The notes under the pieces: generated by a model | What the model was told of the DNA's origin: nothing | What the model saw: the letters and a program-made list of their open reading frames with translations, nothing else | Databases searched by the model: none | Shown: piece by piece, positions 1 to 6,033 of the stretch | Position numbering within the stretch: position 1 is the first letter of the stretch | How the letters are laid out: every line of letters begins with the position of its first letter | Assembly: GCA_003519545.1 (NCBI GenBank) | Contig: DOWN01000054.1 | Span: 1 to 6,855 of the forward strand | Direction: 5' to 3' | Length of the DNA stretch: 6,855 nt | DNA from: Bacteroidota bacterium | GTDB taxonomy: Bacteria; Bacteroidota; Ignavibacteria; Tepidaquicellales; Tepidaquicellaceae | Program-made: the position numbers and the translations under genes

Positions 1-619
1 TTTTTACTCCATATCTTTGTTGAATAATCTCTTTCACCTCTTTACTCGTTAAATCAAATTCTTTTAATTTCTGAATCTTCCCGACTTCAATCCCGGCTGA
101 TCTTTGAAATATTTTCCAAATCAATTCTGAACAATAAATCTTATCATCACTCCACTCAAATGTTAAATCGTAATTTTTCCCAACCCACTCATTACTTATC
201 TTATTCATTTTTTCTTTAACTTCAGGTGTTAATATTTTTTCAGATTCTTTCAATCGCTTAATAACATATTCATTATCTTTACCTCTTGCTATAAAATTCC
301 TCAATCTTGTTAACTTCACAGGTTGAACCGCCTCCAATACATAAAATTCTCCGTTTCTTTTAATTATTAATCCACAATGTGTATAAATTGATTTAGTTGC
401 AAGTTGAACTGCTTTACATTGTCTCGATTGCGAAGTGTGAAATATCAAATCCCACTCTTGTAACTGATTTTTATTGTCTAATCGTTGAACCTCTTCATTT
501 GCACTTGATAATTTTATTCTCGGATCAAGGTATCTTTTCTTTGCATATATACCCCCTGCAATCACAGCAACTAATACTACAACAAGTAAAGTAATTTTAA
601 AAATCTTTTTTGACTTCAT
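1..619 (-). CDS. YiiX/YebB-like permuted NlpC/P60 cysteine hydrolase, membrane-anchored (C-terminus cut by window edge)
   Basis: The minus-strand frame opens at ATG 619-617 and stays open to the left edge, giving 206 visible residues; the stop lies outside the window. Residues 1-7 are basic (MKSKKIF), followed by a membrane helix or uncleaved signal anchor at about 8-26, so the domain should face the periplasm. The hydrolase domain shows the permuted order of the YiiX/YebB group: DLIFHTSQS at 57-65, an AVQLATKS helix (70-77), the His motif YTHCGLI (H81), VLEA (E96), and the late nucleophile motif IYCSELIW (C163). H81, C163 and E96 are the probable catalytic set. Family members are predicted amidases or peptidases acting on peptidoglycan or lipid-linked substrates; the substrate here cannot be told. 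It follows the four-helix membrane gene by 35 bp, so co-transcription is likely. No Shine-Dalgarno precedes the ATG. The family call is confident, the substrate is unknown. Confidence 0.85.
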   Translation of the reverse strand, partial: MKSKKIFKITLLVVVLVAVIAGGIYAKKRYLDPRIKLSSANEEVQRLDNKNQLQEWDLIFHTSQSRQCKAVQLATKSIYTHCGLIIKRNGEFYVLEAVQPVKLTRLRNFIARGKDNEYVIKRLKESEKILTPEVKEKMNKISNEWVGKNYDLTFEWSDDKIYCSELIWKIFQRSAGIEVGKIQKLKEFDLTSKEVKEIIQQRYGVK

Positions 620-654
620 AAAATTTTAATTTTATAAATATAAAAATTGTTCCT

Positions 655-1029
655 TCACTCACCACCAACCAACCTAAACTCCATCCTAACCAATCCTAAA
701 ATAATAAAAATCTCAATTACAAAATATATAACTCCTAAACTTGTCAGCGAATTGTAATGAACATAAATTAATAATCCTGTTATCAAGCAATAAATAACAT
801 TCGCAACCGCTATCACTTTCAAAAATATTTTTAAGTCCGCCCGCACAAAAAAATAACAACTTAATGAATATATCCCATATACTAATCCCAGTGCAGATAG
901 CCATATCAATACGTTCCCGGGCATTCCGAAATATTCTTCAAAATTTCTGAGAACTAAAAACAACATAAATGAAGTTATCAATCCTCCAATTCCATCAAGT
1001 AAAAATATTTTTCGTGAGTCCAATGTCAT
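655..1029 (-). CDS. Small four-helix integral membrane protein, function unknown
   Basis: A 124-residue protein read leftward from ATG 1029-1027 to TGA 657-655. The frame could extend four codons upstream to a TTG at 1041, but the ATG is preferred because the TTG has no supporting ribosome binding site and adds only ISK-type residues. Hydrophobic segments lie at about 9-27, 38-61, 66-90 and 95-115, so nearly the whole protein is membrane. It starts MTLDSRKIFLLDGIGG, and short uncharacterised four-helix proteins with a similar start occur in Bacteroidota; that resemblance is from memory and gives no function. It is the upstream member of a probable two-gene unit with the YiiX-like hydrolase, 35 bp away. 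A Bacteroidota-style -7 box lies about 67 bp upstream. No catalytic or binding motif is visible. Confidence 0.8.
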   Translation of the reverse strand: MTLDSRKIFLLDGIGGLITSFMLFLVLRNFEEYFGMPGNVLIWLSALGLVYGIYSLSCYFFVRADLKIFLKVIAVANVIYCLITGLLIYVHYNSLTSLGVIYFVIEIFIILGLVRMEFRLVGGE

Positions 1030-1095
1030 TTTCGAAATCAATTATTAAACCTCGTAATTTATTTTATTAATTTAATTTAAACCAATTGCATTTCA

Positions 1096-1103
1096 CAAAT
1101 TTA
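1096..1103 (-). promoter_or_regulatory. Possible Bacteroidota-type -7 element for the leftward genes
   Basis: Read on the minus strand this is TAAATTTG, which fits the Bacteroidota -7 consensus TAnnTTTG. It would place a transcript start near 1089 and leave an A/T-rich leader of about 60 nt before ATG 1029. The matching -33 TTTG is not clear: the nearest TTTG is too close. The region is so AT-rich that a chance match is plausible, hence low confidence. Confidence 0.3.
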
Positions 1104-1127
1104 AAATTCTCTTTTCAAAAAAATATT

Positions 1128-1142
1128 CAGAAAAAATTTCTG
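1128..1142. repeat. Perfect inverted repeat CAGAAA-N3-TTTCTG
   Basis: Six-base arms (1128-1133 and 1137-1142) flank three A residues, giving a 15-bp dyad. It lies about 25 bp upstream of the possible -7 box of the leftward genes, a position suitable for a regulator site. It could equally form a small hairpin or be chance in AT-rich DNA. Confidence 0.4.
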
Positions 1143-1154
1143 TTTTGATATGCT

Positions 1155-1171
1155 AATGATTTCAAATCATT
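1155..1171. repeat. 17-bp perfect palindrome AATGATTT-C-AAATCATT, operator-like
   Basis: Eight-base arms at 1155-1162 and 1164-1171 are exact reverse complements around one central base. It sits between divergent genes, upstream of the leftward transcript start proposed here. Symmetry and length are typical of a dimeric regulator site, but no regulator gene is in the window and the assignment is an inference. Confidence 0.45.
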
Positions 1172-1208
1172 GACTATAAATATTATATAAAAACTATATA
1201 ATCAATCG

Positions 1209-1440
1209 CAGGAGTCCCTTTCAGGAGACTCTTGCGGGAGAGGTAGTCCCTTCCAAGAGACACCTTCGGAAGAGGTTTAGACACCTTTGGAAGAAGTTGA
1301 GATTTCTGCGGTAGAGTATCGCAAGAGTCCCTTTCGATAGACTCCTGTGAAGAGGTTGAAACTCCTGTGAGAAAAGTTGAAACTCCTGTGAGAAAAGTTG
1401 GAACTCCTGTGAGAGAGAATGAGAATCCTTAATGAGAGGA
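1209..1440. repeat. Array of about 12 degenerate purine-rich tandem units of 18-21 bp
   Basis: Units follow a loose pattern ctcctgtgagaagaggttga. The cleanest stretch has actcctgtga at 1341, 1361, 1382 and 1403 (spacing 20, 21, 21), then a decayed copy at about 1424. Earlier units (1209-1340) are more diverged, with cores such as accttcggaagagg, acctttggaagaag and cttgcgggagag. A higher-order copy is visible: the 27 bases at 1205-1231 recur at 1318-1344 with four mismatches. Several units fold on themselves, for example gagtc/gactc arms at 1212-1231, and ccttcggaagagg with one bulged A. The stretch is clearly richer in G and purines than its surroundings. The minus strand reads as SHRSFNF-type heptads, but only from a TTG start. 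It is best treated as a non-coding degenerate minisatellite between divergent genes. Confidence 0.8.
1341..1423. repeat. Best-conserved core of the array: four 20-21 bp tandem copies
   Basis: Four successive copies begin actcctgtga at 1341, 1361, 1382 and 1403. The second and third share actcctgtgagaaaagttg exactly. Conservation is much higher than in the left half of the array, which suggests more recent duplication at this end. Confidence 0.85.
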
Positions 1441-1486
1441 AAAAATTTTCTAATGTTTGCAACTTAAATTCAAATTTTTTCCAAAT

Positions 1487-1523
1487 AATTTGTGTAATTC
1501 GTTAAATTAGTGATAATTCGTGG
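1487..1523. repeat. Four short tandem units of AATTcGTG type (9-10 bp)
   Basis: Consecutive units read aatttgtgt, aattcgtta, aattagtgat and aattcgtgg, then tgaacc. This is a different repeat from the purine-rich array, in the same intergenic region. Similar AATTCGTG strings occur scattered in intergenic DNA of Bacteroidota-type genomes (from memory), so it may be one copy of a dispersed element. Confidence 0.55.
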
Positions 1524-1544
1524 TGAACCTTGTATCGTTTTCGA

Positions 1545-1575
1545 CAATTGAGGAGTACAATAACCTCCTTCAATT
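1545..1575 (+). repeat. Imperfect hairpin upstream of the binding-protein gene
   Basis: The arm aattgaggag (1546-1555) pairs with ctccttcaatt (1565-1575) apart from one extra T, leaving a 9-base loop. A run of T residues begins about ten bases later (1585 onward), too distant for a standard intrinsic terminator. It lies 70-100 bp before the GTG start, so it could be in the 5' leader. No riboswitch class is recognised. Confidence 0.4.
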
Positions 1576-1643
1576 CTCTACTTATTTTTTTAAATCTTTT
1601 AAGTATTTTACATTCTTAACTCAATTAATCTCTCACAATTTTA

Positions 1644-2633
1644 GTGTTTCCGGATAACAAAATTCCTGATCTAAATTTTTCATTTTCAAAACTCAACTTC
1701 TCGATAAATAAAAAATTTTTTTCAACTCTTTTCTTTTGCCTGTGTTTCTCTATTCTTTTCGGATGCTCTAAAAATTCTGATGTAAATCAAAATCAATCCG
1801 TCTCTATCACCGATGACCTGAATAAAAATTTTACTTTCGATTCTATTCCTAAAAAAATTATTTCCCTCGCTCCACATATTACTGAAACTATTTATTTCAT
1901 AGGTGCCGATAGTTTGCTCGCTGGTGTTACTGATTTCTGTGACTATCCGCTTGCCGTCAGCAGCAAAAAAAAATTAGGCGGATATGTAAATACGAATTAT
2001 GAACTTATCGCTTCTATAAATCCGGATGTAATTTTGTTAACTGCAGAAGATGTTAACAGACCTCAGTATAAAGCTCTCAATGATCTCGGTTATAAAATTA
2101 TTGCAAACAATCCCAGAACTTTTGATGATATAATAAATATGATAAACGACTACGGAAAACTTCTTAATAAAAATCAATCCGCAAAAAATTTATCTGATTC
2201 TCTAATAAATGTTAAAAATCAAATTCTTTCCGATTCGATATTTTACAATAACTTAAAAAAAAATTTACAAGGAAATAAAACACTTATCCTAATTTGCTCT
2301 AATCCTGTTATGACTGCTAACGGGGAAACGTTTATTAACGAAATTATAAAACTCTCCGGTCTAAAAAATATTTATGAAGAGGGAAGTATTCAATATCCTC
2401 AAATCAGTCAGGAAGATGTTATTTCTAAAAATCCGGATGTTATTATTCTTGCAGGTGATACAACAAATTATCAAAAAATGACGGAAAAAATTTCCGAACT
2501 TAACAATAAATTTGAAGGCACAAATGCCATAAAAAATAAAAAAATTATCTTCGTGGACGAAAATCTCCTGTTCAGACCGTCTCCGAGAATTCTTGAAGCT
2601 GTTAGTTATATTAAATATAAGTTAAAACAATAA
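1644..2633 (+). CDS. BtuF-like periplasmic substrate-binding lipoprotein (probable cobalamin uptake)
   Basis: A 329-residue protein of the Peripla_BP_2 type, which delivers cobalamin or iron-siderophore complexes to a BtuCD-like ABC importer. The N-terminus has basic NKK (22-24), a hydrophobic stretch and the lipobox LFGC with Cys41, so the mature protein should be a lipid-anchored receptor. The body follows BtuF order: KIISLAPHITETIYFIGA (71-88), a DYP motif at 100-102, INPDVIL (125-131), LGYKII (148-153), GETFINEIIKLSGLKNIY (227-244), YPQISQEDV (251-259), NPDVIIL (263-269) and RPSPRILEA (311-319). These last motifs resemble E. coli BtuF (PQVS, RASPRI). The start is GTG 1644: the frame has a stop at 1626-1628 and no later ATG before the lipobox. 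It leaves an unusually long stretch ahead of the lipobox, so the true start is uncertain. No permease or ATPase gene is adjacent. A siderophore is the alternative ligand. Confidence 0.85.
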   Translation: MFPDNKIPDLNFSFSKLNFSINKKFFSTLFFCLCFSILFGCSKNSDVNQNQSVSITDDLNKNFTFDSIPKKIISLAPHITETIYFIGADSLLAGVTDFCDYPLAVSSKKKLGGYVNTNYELIASINPDVILLTAEDVNRPQYKALNDLGYKIIANNPRTFDDIINMINDYGKLLNKNQSAKNLSDSLINVKNQILSDSIFYNNLKKNLQGNKTLILICSNPVMTANGETFINEIIKLSGLKNIYEEGSIQYPQISQEDVISKNPDVIILAGDTTNYQKMTEKISELNNKFEGTNAIKNKKIIFVDENLLFRPSPRILEAVSYIKYKLKQ

Positions 2634-2636
2634 CAT

Positions 2637-2666
2637 AGTATATATACTTTATAGATTAAAACTATA
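2637..2666. repeat. Palindrome AGTATATATACT and adjacent TATAG-N7-CTATA
   Basis: A perfect 12-bp palindrome (2637-2648) begins four bases after the stop of the binding-protein gene, followed by an inverted repeat at 2650-2666. No T-run follows, so it is not a convincing terminator. It lies about 70-100 bp upstream of the sigma-54 candidate, where an enhancer-binding activator could bind, but its pure AT make-up makes chance likely. Confidence 0.25.
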
Positions 2667-2737
2667 ATTTTAAACTAAATTCATTAAAAATAAACTTTGT
2701 TAAAACATATATTTAAAATTAATTTTACTTCAAAACT

Positions 2738-2755
2738 TTGGCACAGTTTTGGCAT
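2738..2755 (+). promoter_or_regulatory. Sigma-54 (-24/-12) promoter candidate for the nfrA-like operon
   Basis: TTGGCAC (2738-2744) is followed by five bases and TGGCAT (2750-2755). The invariant GG (2740-2741) and GC (2752-2753) are separated by exactly 10 bases, as sigma-54 promoters require. The -24 half is a full match, and the -12 half has one mismatch (TGGC for TTGC). The predicted transcript start is near 2765, leaving a 22-nt leader to ATG 2787. This is the only such match noticed in the window and it stands out in otherwise A/T-only DNA. If correct, the operon needs an enhancer-binding activator, which is not encoded here. Confidence 0.65.
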
Positions 2756-2786
2756 AATATACTGTAAGTTTTAAAATAATTTTAAT

Positions 2787-4433
2787 ATGAAAACCCTGAA
2801 AACAAATATTAAAATGTTAAGAGTTATAAGAACATTAATTTTTACTTTAGTTTTAACTTTCTCTTTTTCGGATTTAGCGAGATCGCAAAGTGATCCGGAC
2901 TTGGAATTGGCTTATGAATATCTCAATCAAGGGAGAAATTCTGAAGCTGCCGAGTTATTCGAAAATTATGTCACCAAAAATCCCGGTGAAGTTAAAATCG
3001 TTCTCCAACTCGCTTACATTCATAAAAATCTTGGAAATCAAGCAGTCGCTAAAAAATATTTTGAATATGTCGTTAATAACTCTACAAGTTCTGATGATGT
3101 ATTCGCTGCAAGACAAGAACTCGATATGATGAACGGTTCTTCTACTACTTCTACCGGTGGAACCTTAACTCAAGCTTATGACTTACTTAACAAAGGGCAA
3201 AACGATGCTGCGATAACTCTGTTCGAAGAACATATAAAATCAAATCCTAACGATACTAAAACTTTATTGCAACTCGGTTATCTTTACAAAGGCAAAGCTG
3301 ATTATAACAAAGCACTCGATTATTTCACTAAAGTTTATAATCTTTCTCTTAAATCTGAAGAATTAAAATCTGCATCTTCTGAAATTTCTGACATCAATAA
3401 TATTCTTAACCCTAATAAAAATGTAACTACTAATCAGGGTAATGTAACAAGTCAATCAAATAATGAAAACTTGAATAAAGCATATTCGCTTTTAAATCAA
3501 GGCTTCAAAGACGCTGCAATTCCTTACTTTGAACAGTATCTCATTACAAATCCTTCTGATACTAAAATTCAAATGCAACTCGCATATCTCTATTATGAAA
3601 TGCAGCAATACTCAAGAGCAAAAGAAAGATTCAAATACGTTGCTGATAACTCAATCTTTTCTGTTGAAAAAACTCAGGCTTTAAATTCAATCAAAACGAT
3701 TGATGATATGAACAGAACTTCACGAATTCCTCAAATCGTGGATATCTATTTTTATAATACTTATGATTCTTATCAGCAAAATTACATTTCAAATTTCTTA
3801 GGTAAATACGGTTTTGAAATAGCAAGAAGTTTAACAGCGGGTTTTTACGGTGATGTTTATCTTGATAGTAAATCAAATAAAGAAAATATTCTTAATGACA
3901 GATATGTTGAAGGTGGTGCTTTCTTAAAATATAATATTAATAATAATATGGCTCTGGAAGTCAGAGCAGGATACGTTTCTCAGTTTGACAGAGAAAAACA
4001 GGGCTTTAACTTTAAACCGGTTTTCTCTTTCGGAAATACTTTCAACGCTCCTCCGACTTTCCTTGCTCCTAATGCATCTAAAAAAGAATGGCTCTATCTG
4101 CAGTTCTACGGTGCCGCTCTTTATGATTATAAATATAGAAATTTATTCGGTCAGGGTTTCTTAAAAGAAGGTCTTAGATTTATGCTCGGCGGTTATTCTT
4201 ATTTTGAGTTCTATTTAAGACAAAACGGTAATTTTGACTCTCAAAACCTTGAATTTAACAATTATTTGGAATTTGCCGGTGGCATACAATTTGCTCCTAA
4301 TATTAAACACTTCCCATCTTTGTTCGTGGAAGCAACTAATAAAGTGTTTTTGAGAAATGAAAATGGTACAGAATCAAAAAATACATTCCAGGTTAGAGCA
4401 GGTTTCGTTGTCGGATATTTCAGTATATTTTAA
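2787..4433 (+). CDS. NfrA-like outer-membrane protein: signal peptide, three TPR-type modules, C-terminal beta-barrel
   Basis: A 548-residue exported protein. The signal peptide covers about residues 1-34 (hydrophobic TLIFTLVLTFSFS, then LARSQ). M10 (ATG 2814) is an equally good start for the signal. Three related helical modules follow at about 39-115, 127-204 and 229-308. Each opens with an AY-x-x-LN-x-G pattern, has an F-E-x-x-(I/Y/V)...NP turn and a QL(A/G)Y(L/I) second helix, as in TPR repeats. Linkers rich in S, T, N and Q separate them. Residues 315-548 alternate aromatic and polar residues in strand-like segments and end in Phe (YFSIF), the usual signal of an outer-membrane barrel. 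TPRs plus a C-terminal barrel is the NfrA layout, and the next gene starts as NfrB, the NfrA partner, which supports the call. Its likely role is outer-membrane export or display of a surface polysaccharide. The NfrA name rests on layout and neighbour more than on residue identity. Confidence 0.65.
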   Translation: MKTLKTNIKMLRVIRTLIFTLVLTFSFSDLARSQSDPDLELAYEYLNQGRNSEAAELFENYVTKNPGEVKIVLQLAYIHKNLGNQAVAKKYFEYVVNNSTSSDDVFAARQELDMMNGSSTTSTGGTLTQAYDLLNKGQNDAAITLFEEHIKSNPNDTKTLLQLGYLYKGKADYNKALDYFTKVYNLSLKSEELKSASSEISDINNILNPNKNVTTNQGNVTSQSNNENLNKAYSLLNQGFKDAAIPYFEQYLITNPSDTKIQMQLAYLYYEMQQYSRAKERFKYVADNSIFSVEKTQALNSIKTIDDMNRTSRIPQIVDIYFYNTYDSYQQNYISNFLGKYGFEIARSLTAGFYGDVYLDSKSNKENILNDRYVEGGAFLKYNINNNMALEVRAGYVSQFDREKQGFNFKPVFSFGNTFNAPPTFLAPNASKKEWLYLQFYGAALYDYKYRNLFGQGFLKEGLRFMLGGYSYFEFYLRQNGNFDSQNLEFNNYLEFAGGIQFAPNIKHFPSLFVEATNKVFLRNENGTESKNTFQVRAGFVVGYFSIF

Positions 4434-4478
4434 AATGTGTTTAAATATATATAAAAACAAAAGTTTAATTATAACATC

Positions 4479-6014
4479 ATGTTAACAGACATTTTTCATA
4501 TCATCTTGTGGGTTACGGTTATCTTGCTGGTTGTCTCCGGTATTGATGACTTGTTTATGGATATTCTCTTCTGGTTTAATAGAAGAAGATATAAAAAAGA
4601 TATGCCTTCCTTTTCGGAATTGACCTCAAAACCGGAAAGACCTATCGCTATTATGATCGGTGCTTGGCAGGAAGATAAAGTGATCGGTAGAACTCTCACC
4701 ATCGCTTTGAAAAAACTCCGGTATGAAAATTATAGATTTTTCCTTGCTGTATATCCGAATGACCTTAAAACTGTTAAAGTTGTTAGAGAAATTGCAAGAA
4801 AAGACCAGAGAGTTGTTCTTTGTTTAAATCCTCAGGACGGTCCTACAACGAAAGCGGATAATTTGAATAACGCTTTCACTTGCGTTAAAGAATATGAAAG
4901 ACAATTCGGTGAGTTTGATGTGATTTTAATTCACGATGCGGAAGATTTCATCCATCCGTTATCATTGAAATTATATAATTACCTTATTATGTATAAAGGT
5001 AACTACGCTGTTCAAATTCCTGTAATCCCAATCAAATCAAGACTCGGGAAGATGTTCCACAGAACAATGTGTGACGCTTTTGCTGAACTTCACACCAAAG
5101 ATATGATTGTAAGACAATCTATCGGTTCTTATATTCCTTTCGCAGGTACAGGTATGGCATTTAATAGAAAAGCTTTTCATTATTTAGAATCTCAATCAGT
5201 GGAATCAGAAAAAAGACAAGATACTTCCAAGAAAAAAACAGGTAAAACTCCTGTATATGAACCTGAAGTTATGAAACATTATTCTGATCAGGAACTCGAA
5301 GATATTAAAAAACTAAATGAATCTAAAGAATTCCAGGAAGAAGATCCGTATCCTCAATATGAAGATATCGCTATTCCGGGATATGATGACGAAGAACAAA
5401 AGAAAAGTCTCAAAAAATCAGGTACTCATAACCTCAGAATGATGAGTGTTATGTTCATATTAATGGTGTTTTTAGGCGGTATTTTTGTATTATTCGTAAA
5501 TAACGCGACTACTCAGCCTTCTGAACAGAATGCTCCTGCGGTCTTGGCTACTCTAAAAGGTCAGTCAAATCCGACTTCTAATAACAATTTACCTCCGGTT
5601 AACAATAGTCAGCAGACTATTAATCAAACTCAACCTCTGGTAAATCAGAGTAATGTCATAAATCAAAATATTCCTACTAATATAAATGAAAATAAGTTAA
5701 CTCAAACACCTGAAGTCCAAACTTCAGGTGATATGTTTAACTTTGATATAAATAATATACTTATGAGAAATCCCAACACTGAGTTAAATGTTGTGATTGA
5801 TGAGTATAAAGACGGCACTTTAAAAGTGCAGGAATCTGCCTTCAATTCATTAGAGCAGGCTAAAATAAGACACAGTTTAATCAAGGGTTTAGTTAAAGAT
5901 TATAAGGTATTAATTGGTCAAAGTGGAAATACATACAGAATTATAATTGGTGACTTTAAAAATATGAACGATGCTAAAATTATGGCACAAAACTTGCGTA
6001 ATAAAGTAAAGTAA
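4479..6014 (+). CDS. NfrB-like family 2 glycosyltransferase N-terminal half fused to a membrane helix and SPOR domain
   Basis: A 511-residue protein starting 45 bp after the nfrA-like gene. Residues 6-34 form a membrane helix ending FWFNRRRYKK, so the next part is cytosolic. Residues 50-236 match NfrB: PIAIMIGAWQEDKVIG (55-70), YENYRFFLAVYPND (82-95), GPTTKADNLNNA (121-132), the metal-binding HDAED (152-156), QIPVIP (179-184), DAFAELHTKD (199-208) and AGTGMAFNRKAF (222-233). NfrB then continues with the TED catalytic base, the QxxRW-type motif, more helices and a c-di-GMP-binding-type domain; none is present. Instead there is a charged linker (240-318), a second helix (about 321-341), an N/Q/T-rich linker (342-415) and a C-terminal SPOR domain (about 436-511) with YKVLIGQSGNTYRIIIGDF. 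Charges place the enzyme half in the cytosol and SPOR, a denuded-peptidoglycan binder, in the periplasm. The transferase half is probably inactive alone. Confidence 0.8.
   Translation: MLTDIFHIILWVTVILLVVSGIDDLFMDILFWFNRRRYKKDMPSFSELTSKPERPIAIMIGAWQEDKVIGRTLTIALKKLRYENYRFFLAVYPNDLKTVKVVREIARKDQRVVLCLNPQDGPTTKADNLNNAFTCVKEYERQFGEFDVILIHDAEDFIHPLSLKLYNYLIMYKGNYAVQIPVIPIKSRLGKMFHRTMCDAFAELHTKDMIVRQSIGSYIPFAGTGMAFNRKAFHYLESQSVESEKRQDTSKKKTGKTPVYEPEVMKHYSDQELEDIKKLNESKEFQEEDPYPQYEDIAIPGYDDEEQKKSLKKSGTHNLRMMSVMFILMVFLGGIFVLFVNNATTQPSEQNAPAVLATLKGQSNPTSNNNLPPVNNSQQTINQTQPLVNQSNVINQNIPTNINENKLTQTPEVQTSGDMFNFDINNILMRNPNTELNVVIDEYKDGTLKVQESAFNSLEQAKIRHSLIKGLVKDYKVLIGQSGNTYRIIIGDFKNMNDAKIMAQNLRNKVK
5707..5730 (+). 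repeat. Perfect 10-bp hairpin inside the glycosyltransferase-SPOR coding sequence
   Basis: The arms cacctgaagt (5707-5716) and acttcaggtg (5721-5730) are exact reverse complements around the loop ccaa. It falls in the codons of the low-complexity linker between the second membrane helix and the SPOR domain (TPEVQTSG). No T-run follows, so it is not a terminator. It is richer in G+C than its surroundings. Confidence 0.6.
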
Positions 6015-6033
6015 TTGAATAAAACAAACTAAA

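Larger units (their letters stand above)
1030..1643. other. Divergent intergenic region without a credible gene
   Basis: About 610 bp separate the leftward membrane-protein gene from the rightward binding-protein gene. The contents are two dyads, the purine-rich tandem array, the AATTcGTG units and one hairpin, listed separately. From 1172 to 1204 and 1576 to 1643 there is only AT-rich DNA with nothing further identified. No tRNA, no B12-box-like riboswitch core and no convincing promoter for the rightward gene were found. Confidence 0.7.

Noticed and set aside
397..594. Plus-strand 65-codon frame opposite the YiiX-like gene
   Set aside because: It is antisense to a gene with clear family motifs and has no recognisable feature of its own.
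713..904. Minus-strand 63-codon frame within the membrane-protein gene
   Set aside because: It is a shifted-frame shadow of the four-helix protein on the same strand, which has a full coherent hydrophobic pattern.
1039..1041. TTG start for the four-helix protein
   Set aside because: The in-frame ATG four codons later is a stronger start, and nothing in the extra residues is needed for the protein.
1209..1440. CRISPR array
   Set aside because: Repeats are 18-21 bp, degenerate and directly abutting, with no unique spacers of constant length and no cas genes.
1277..1462. Minus-strand 61-codon reading frame with SHRSFNF heptad repeats
   Set aside because: It simply translates the 21-bp tandem array, needs a TTG start, has no ribosome binding site, and its repeats decay without regard to codons (20-bp spacing occurs).
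1545..1600. Intrinsic terminator (hairpin plus T-rich stretch)
   Set aside because: The T-run begins about ten bases after the stem and the stem is bulged; no plus-strand gene ends upstream that would need it.
1441..1643. Cobalamin riboswitch before the BtuF-like gene
   Set aside because: No B12-box-like string or the expected multi-stem layout is visible; only one imperfect hairpin is present.
4496..4702. Minus-strand frame opposite the glycosyltransferase start
   Set aside because: It is antisense to the well-matched NfrB-like N-terminus; the NfrB motifs fix the plus-strand reading.
5702..5884. Minus-strand frame opposite the SPOR domain
   Set aside because: It is antisense to the SPOR-type sequence and has no supporting features.
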